A DNA stretch of 64,000 bases from Herbiconiux moechotypicola. Its GTDB lineage: Bacteria > Actinomycetota > Actinomycetes > Actinomycetales > Microbacteriaceae. Of the stretch, positions 60,753-64,000 are shown piece after piece; position 1 is the stretch's first letter; each line of letters opens with the position of its first letter. A program made the position numbers and the translations under genes. The stretch spans positions 186,001-250,000 of the forward strand of contig NZ_JANLCN010000006.1 of NCBI RefSeq assembly GCF_024979255.1. The letters are read 5' to 3'. The notes beneath the pieces are model-generated. The model was not told where the DNA came from, made no database searches, and saw nothing but the letters and a program-made list of their open reading frames with translations.

Positions 60753-61684
60753 GCTACGACCACACGACCGCCGTCGACCTGAACGACATGCTCGGCTACG
60801 TCGTCGTCGACACCGACGACGACGACCCGGTGCTGATCGACCGCCACGGCGAGATCGTCGACACCTGGCGCGAGGGTTACCCTTACGACGAACGCCTGGG
60901 CCGTGACGAGTACGAGATCACCAAGCGCCTCCTGCAGATCGAGCTGCTGAAGCTGCAGAACTGGATCAAGGCCGAGGGCCGCCGGCTCGTGATCGTGTTC
61001 GAGGGGCGCGACGCCGCGGGCAAGGGCGGCACCATCAAGCGCTTCACCGAGCACCTCAACCCGCGCGGTGCCCGGGTGGTGGCGCTCGAGAAGCCCACCG
61101 ACCGTGAGAGCACCGAGTGGTACTTCCAGCGTTACGTGACCCACCTGCCGGCGGCGGGGGAGATGGTGCTGTTCGATCGCTCCTGGTACAACCGGTCGGG
61201 CGTGGAACGGGTGATGGGCTTCTGCACCGATGACCAGTACCAGCGGTTCCTGCTGCAGGCTCCGGCCTTCGAACGGATGCTCGTGCAGGACGGCGTCGAC
61301 GTGGTGAAGTTCTGGTTCTCGGTCTCCAAGAGCGAGCAGCTCACCCGCTTCGCCATCCGCCAGGTCGACCCGGTGCGGCAGTGGAAGCTGTCGCCGATGG
61401 ACATCGCCTCGCTCGACAAGTGGGACTCGTACACGGTGGCCAAGGAGGCCATGTTCGCCGCCACCGACACCCCGGAGGCGCCGTGGACCGTGGTGAAGTC
61501 CAACGACAAGAAGCGCGCGCGGCTCGAGGCGATGCGGCACGTGCTGCACCGGTTCCCCTACGCCGAGCGTGACGACGAGGTGGTGGGGCTGCCCGACCCG
61601 CTCGTCGTGGGGCCGGCGGAGTCGGTGTACGAGCGGGGCGAGAACGCGGCGGCATCCCGTATCGAGGCGGAGAGGCTAGCGTAG
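60749..61684 (+). CDS. ppk2: Polyphosphate kinase 2
   Basis: A 311-residue P-loop kinase that transfers phosphate between polyphosphate and nucleotides. Walker A is GRDAAGKGGT (86-95), Walker B FDRSWYNRSGVERVMGFC (about 147-164), and SVSKSEQLTRF the lid part. One domain only, as in class I PPK2. The N-terminal ~50 residues are acidic. CAGGAG lies five bases before the ATG. The last codons are followed by a 78-bp gap to the Pr6Pr-like gene. Confidence 0.93.
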   Translation: MSYDHTTAVDLNDMLGYVVVDTDDDDPVLIDRHGEIVDTWREGYPYDERLGRDEYEITKRLLQIELLKLQNWIKAEGRRLVIVFEGRDAAGKGGTIKRFTEHLNPRGARVVALEKPTDRESTEWYFQRYVTHLPAAGEMVLFDRSWYNRSGVERVMGFCTDDQYQRFLLQAPAFERMLVQDGVDVVKFWFSVSKSEQLTRFAIRQVDPVRQWKLSPMDIASLDKWDSYTVAKEAMFAATDTPEAPWTVVKSNDKKRARLEAMRHVLHRFPYAERDDEVVGLPDPLVVGPAESVYERGENAAASRIEAERLA

Positions 61685-61762
61685 AGGGCGACTTCGCCCC
61701 GCCTCCTCGAGCGGGACGCCGAGGAGGAGACGATCGTTACCCGCGCGCGCCGTATCGTCGGT

Positions 61763-62401
61763 GTGCTGCGCCTGCTCGTGGCTACCGCGGCCGCGGTGGC
61801 GCTGGTGTTCGACTACGACTACGTGCTGGGGTTCAGCACCTTCTCCACCGAGAACTACTTCAGCTACTTCACCTTCCAGAGCAACCTCCTCAACGTGGTG
61901 GTGCTCGGCTCGTCGGGCATCCTCCTGCTCTCGGGTCACACGGTGGGCCGCATCCTCGTGAGCGTGCGGGCGATGGCCACCTGCTACGTCCTGGTATCCG
62001 GGATCGTGTTCGCGCTCATCGTCTCGCAGGCGGGGAGCCATCACTACCGCATCGAGGTGCCGTGGACGAGTCAGCTGCTGCACTTCTACCTGCCCGTCGT
62101 GGTGGTGGCCGACTGGCTGGTGGGCGTGGGGAGGGTGCCACTGCGCTGGCGGGTCGTGCCTCTCGTGCTCGTGTTCCCCGTGGTCTGGGGCGTCTTCACG
62201 CTCATCCGGGGCTCGATCGTGGGATGGTACCCCTACTTCTTTCTCGACCCCGCCCAGGTGAGCGGGCCGGGGGAGTTCGCCCTCTACTGCGGAATCGCGC
62301 TCGGGCTGTTCGCCTCCATCACGGCTGGACTGGTGTGGGCGTCGAGGTGGCGATCAGGGACTCGTCCACGAAGGGTTCGAGCGTCTGCAGCGCGGCGCTG
62401 A
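61763..62401 (+). CDS. Pr6Pr-family membrane protein
   Basis: A protein of about 212 residues with six membrane segments; FSYFTFQSNLLNVVVL, then MATCYVLVSGIVFALI, LLHFYLPVVVVADW and VWGVFTLIRGSIVGWYPYFFLDP, match the Pr6Pr (FAR-17a/AIG1-like) family. The start is puzzling: AGGAGG at 61722-61727 is followed by ATC and GTT but no ATG/GTG/TTG until GTG 61763, 35 bases on. The 3' end overlaps the convergent amine oxidase gene by 83 bp. Function unknown. Confidence 0.72.
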   Translation: MLRLLVATAAAVALVFDYDYVLGFSTFSTENYFSYFTFQSNLLNVVVLGSSGILLLSGHTVGRILVSVRAMATCYVLVSGIVFALIVSQAGSHHYRIEVPWTSQLLHFYLPVVVVADWLVGVGRVPLRWRVVPLVLVFPVVWGVFTLIRGSIVGWYPYFFLDPAQVSGPGEFALYCGIALGLFASITAGLVWASRWRSGTRPRRVRASAARR

Positions 62402-63815
62402 CGAACTCCGCGTCGCCCTGGGTCGCGACCGTGCCCACCGCATCCGCCGCCGTGAGCCCCACGAGCACGGGCTGCCCGGTGGCGGGGAGCAGGTTGACCC
62501 ACTCGCTCACCACGGAGGTGTCTCCGAGCACCGAGAGCACCGTCGCATCGGCCGACCAGAAGGGCGTGTCGAACCGCAGCCAGAGCTGCTCGAGGGTGCC
62601 CATGCCGAGCGATTCCAGCGCGCCGGTCGTCACCTCGGGCAGCGGGGGATCGAACTCGATGGTGCCGGCCTGCAGCACGCCGAGCGGCACCGTCACCACC
62701 ACGCGGTCGACCGAGAGCGACTCGCCGGTGCCGAAGCGGAGGCTCACGCCCTCGTCGTCGTAGCCGACGCGCACGACCGTCGCGCCGAGCAGGACGTCGA
62801 GGCCGTCGAGCGCGTCCGACACGACGGTGCCGAGGCCTCCCACCACGAGGCGCTGCTCGGCGGGGTCGATGCCCGGCGCTCCGCGCTCGAGTCCGTAAGC
62901 GGCCGAGAGGCGGAAGGCGCCGGCCCCGTACGCGGTGGCGACGAAGGTGTCGAGGTAGTGCGTGAGGAGCTCGGCCTGGGTGGGCGCGGTGGGCGCGGTG
63001 TCGGATGTCGTCGTCGAGGTCGCGGATGCTGCGCGCGTGGCGGTCGCCGAGGCCGAGGCGGCACCCGACTCGGCGAGGGCGGCGGCCAGCGAGATGTCGG
63101 GCGAGCCGGTGCGCGCCCAGTCGGTGGCCGCGGTCACGGCGTCGGCCGGAGCATCCGAGCCGGGCACCACCGTGCCCCCCGCGGTGCGGATCTCGCTCGT
63201 GGAATCGAGACCGATGCTGTCCACCCCCGAGCTGCGCAGCGCCGAGAGCGCGTCGAGCCCGACCGTCGCCGCGCCCAGTTCGACCGGGAACGCCCAGCCG
63301 TCGGGCTGACGGGTGTCGATCCTTCCGCCGAGCCGATCGCGGGCTTCGATCACCACCACGTCGAAGCCCGCGTCGGTGAGCGCCCGGGCCGCGGTCGCAC
63401 CGGCCAGACCCGCCCCCACCACCGCGATGCGCTCGCCCGGCGCCGCGACGGCCGCCACGCGGTCGGCCGCGCTCTCACCCGACTGTGCGGCACCCCGCAG
63501 GGTGCCGGGGAACTCGCTGGAGGTCGCCTCGCCGGCCAGAAGCACCCGGCCGCCCACCGTCTCCCGCAGCGTCGCCCGGTCGCCGGGGCCGCCTCCCGCC
63601 GGGATCATGCTGAACGAGCCCAGCGAGTACGGATCCGTCGACCAGGCGCTGCGCACGAACGCCGCCGGTGCGGGCACGCGCCCGGGCACCGTCGTGGGCG
63701 TGGGCGTGGGCGTGGGTGCGGGCGGCGTGGGAACGCACCCCGACAGAGTGCCGAGCGCGGCGAGTGACAGGGCGGAGAGCGCCCCGCTGAGAAAGACGCG
63801 TCGCTCGATGTCCAC
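62319..63815 (-). CDS. Tat-lipoprotein flavin amine oxidase with permuted domain order
   Basis: A 498-residue exported flavoenzyme. ERRVFLSG and the lipobox LSGC (Cys27) mark a Tat lipoprotein signal, followed by a Pro/Thr linker. Residues about 53-120 (AWSTDPYSLGSFSMIPAGG, GGRVLLAGEATSSEFPGT, LRGAAQSGESAADRV) are what normally forms the C-terminus of monoamine/polyamine oxidases. Residues about 129-170 (IAVVGAGLAGATAARAL, VVIEARDRLGGRIDT) are the usual N-terminal FAD motif. The protein then ends just where the usual C-terminal part would begin. So the chain looks circularly permuted. Substrate unknown; it converges with the Pr6Pr-like gene. Confidence 0.85.
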   Translation of the reverse strand: MDIERRVFLSGALSALSLAALGTLSGCVPTPPAPTPTPTPTTVPGRVPAPAAFVRSAWSTDPYSLGSFSMIPAGGGPGDRATLRETVGGRVLLAGEATSSEFPGTLRGAAQSGESAADRVAAVAAPGERIAVVGAGLAGATAARALTDAGFDVVVIEARDRLGGRIDTRQPDGWAFPVELGAATVGLDALSALRSSGVDSIGLDSTSEIRTAGGTVVPGSDAPADAVTAATDWARTGSPDISLAAALAESGAASASATATRAASATSTTTSDTAPTAPTQAELLTHYLDTFVATAYGAGAFRLSAAYGLERGAPGIDPAEQRLVVGGLGTVVSDALDGLDVLLGATVVRVGYDDEGVSLRFGTGESLSVDRVVVTVPLGVLQAGTIEFDPPLPEVTTGALESLGMGTLEQLWLRFDTPFWSADATVLSVLGDTSVVSEWVNLLPATGQPVLVGLTAADAVGTVATQGDAEFVSAALQTLEPFVDESLIATSTPTPVQP

Positions 63816-63873
63816 GTCTCCACGTTAGCGGGGCTGCCGTGACGTTGCCGGGAAGGGCTGGGATGATGGGCGG

Positions 63874-64000
63874 GTGATCGCGATCGAACTGGCCAGGGCT
63901 CTCCGCACCGCGGGGCTGCGCTGGCACCCGCGCTCGGGCGACGCCTTCGTCGTGGAGACCGCCGACGGGGGAGACGAGGTGTTCACCGTGAGCGAGATGA
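63874..64000 (+). CDS. Start of a hypothetical gene, cut by the window edge
   Basis: An open frame of 42 codons from GTG to the window end, beginning IELARALRTAGLRWHPRSGD and continuing with DEVFTVSEM. GGAAGGGCTGGGATGATGGGCGG precedes it in parts, with weak Shine-Dalgarno. The sequence looks like the N-terminus of a small actinobacterial protein of unknown function; it is divergent from the amine oxidase gene. Confidence 0.6.
   Translation, partial: MIAIELARALRTAGLRWHPRSGDAFVVETADGGDEVFTVSEM

Overview
This window is chromosomal DNA of a high-GC actinobacterium, most likely a member of the Microbacteriaceae. The assignment rests on strongly G/C-ending codon use, many GTG/TTG starts, ATGA/GTGA stop-start overlaps, the actinobacterial order rne-rplU-rpmA-obgE-proB-proA-nadD-rsfS, a translational-type T-box before ileS, a DUF222/HNH protein, and constant use of the word GGATGC. 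No 16S or whole-protein comparison was possible, so the family assignment is an inference.

Layout. 0-4.8 kb: an autoregulated ArsR/SRPBCC pair, a DUF1992 protein, a zinc-ribbon/nuclease-fold protein with an internal 18-bp tandem repeat, and a DUF222-HNH endonuclease. 4.8-16.9 kb: a catabolic island. On the minus strand lie a PNPOx-like flavoprotein, an SDR, an orphan protein, a RutA-like flavin monooxygenase, a RutB-like cysteine hydrolase and an NtaA/DszA-type monooxygenase. On the plus strand lie an NMT1/THI5-type ABC importer with a medium-chain dehydrogenase, a LacI regulator and another NtaA/DszA-type monooxygenase. Matching LacI-type operators sit in the divergent promoter and after lacI. 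The genes together look like uptake and oxidative ring opening of an N-heterocycle or similar compound; the substrate is unknown. 16.9-23.8 kb: an alpha/beta hydrolase, an oligopeptide-type ABC importer and a divergent TetR regulator.

23.8-42.6 kb is the housekeeping core: T-box-ileS-folC-DUF4233, an alpha/beta hydrolase, ndk, VKOR, rne, a DUF4031 gene, rplU-rpmA, obgE-proB-proA, a small membrane protein, nadD, a single-pass membrane protein, rsfS, tRNA-Ala(GGC), and two small membrane proteins. 42.7-54.8 kb is a sugar locus: a ribose/fructose-type ABC importer, two aldo/keto reductases, a ThuA-like protein, an orphan gene, a LacI regulator, a GH42 beta-galactosidase and a Bcr/CflA-type exporter. 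54.8-64 kb is mixed: a Tat-exported protein with tail-fibre-like repeats, an XRE-cupin regulator divergent from a third NtaA/DszA-type monooxygenase, a PadR regulator, an MFS transporter, a PPK2 kinase preceded by a duplicated 18-codon leader, a Pr6Pr-type membrane protein, and a Tat-lipoprotein flavin amine oxidase. The window ends inside a gene.

The two strongest candidates for something undescribed are the flavin amine oxidase at 62.3-63.8 kb, whose domain order appears circularly permuted, and the Rut-like monooxygenase/hydrolase island at 4.8-16.9 kb.
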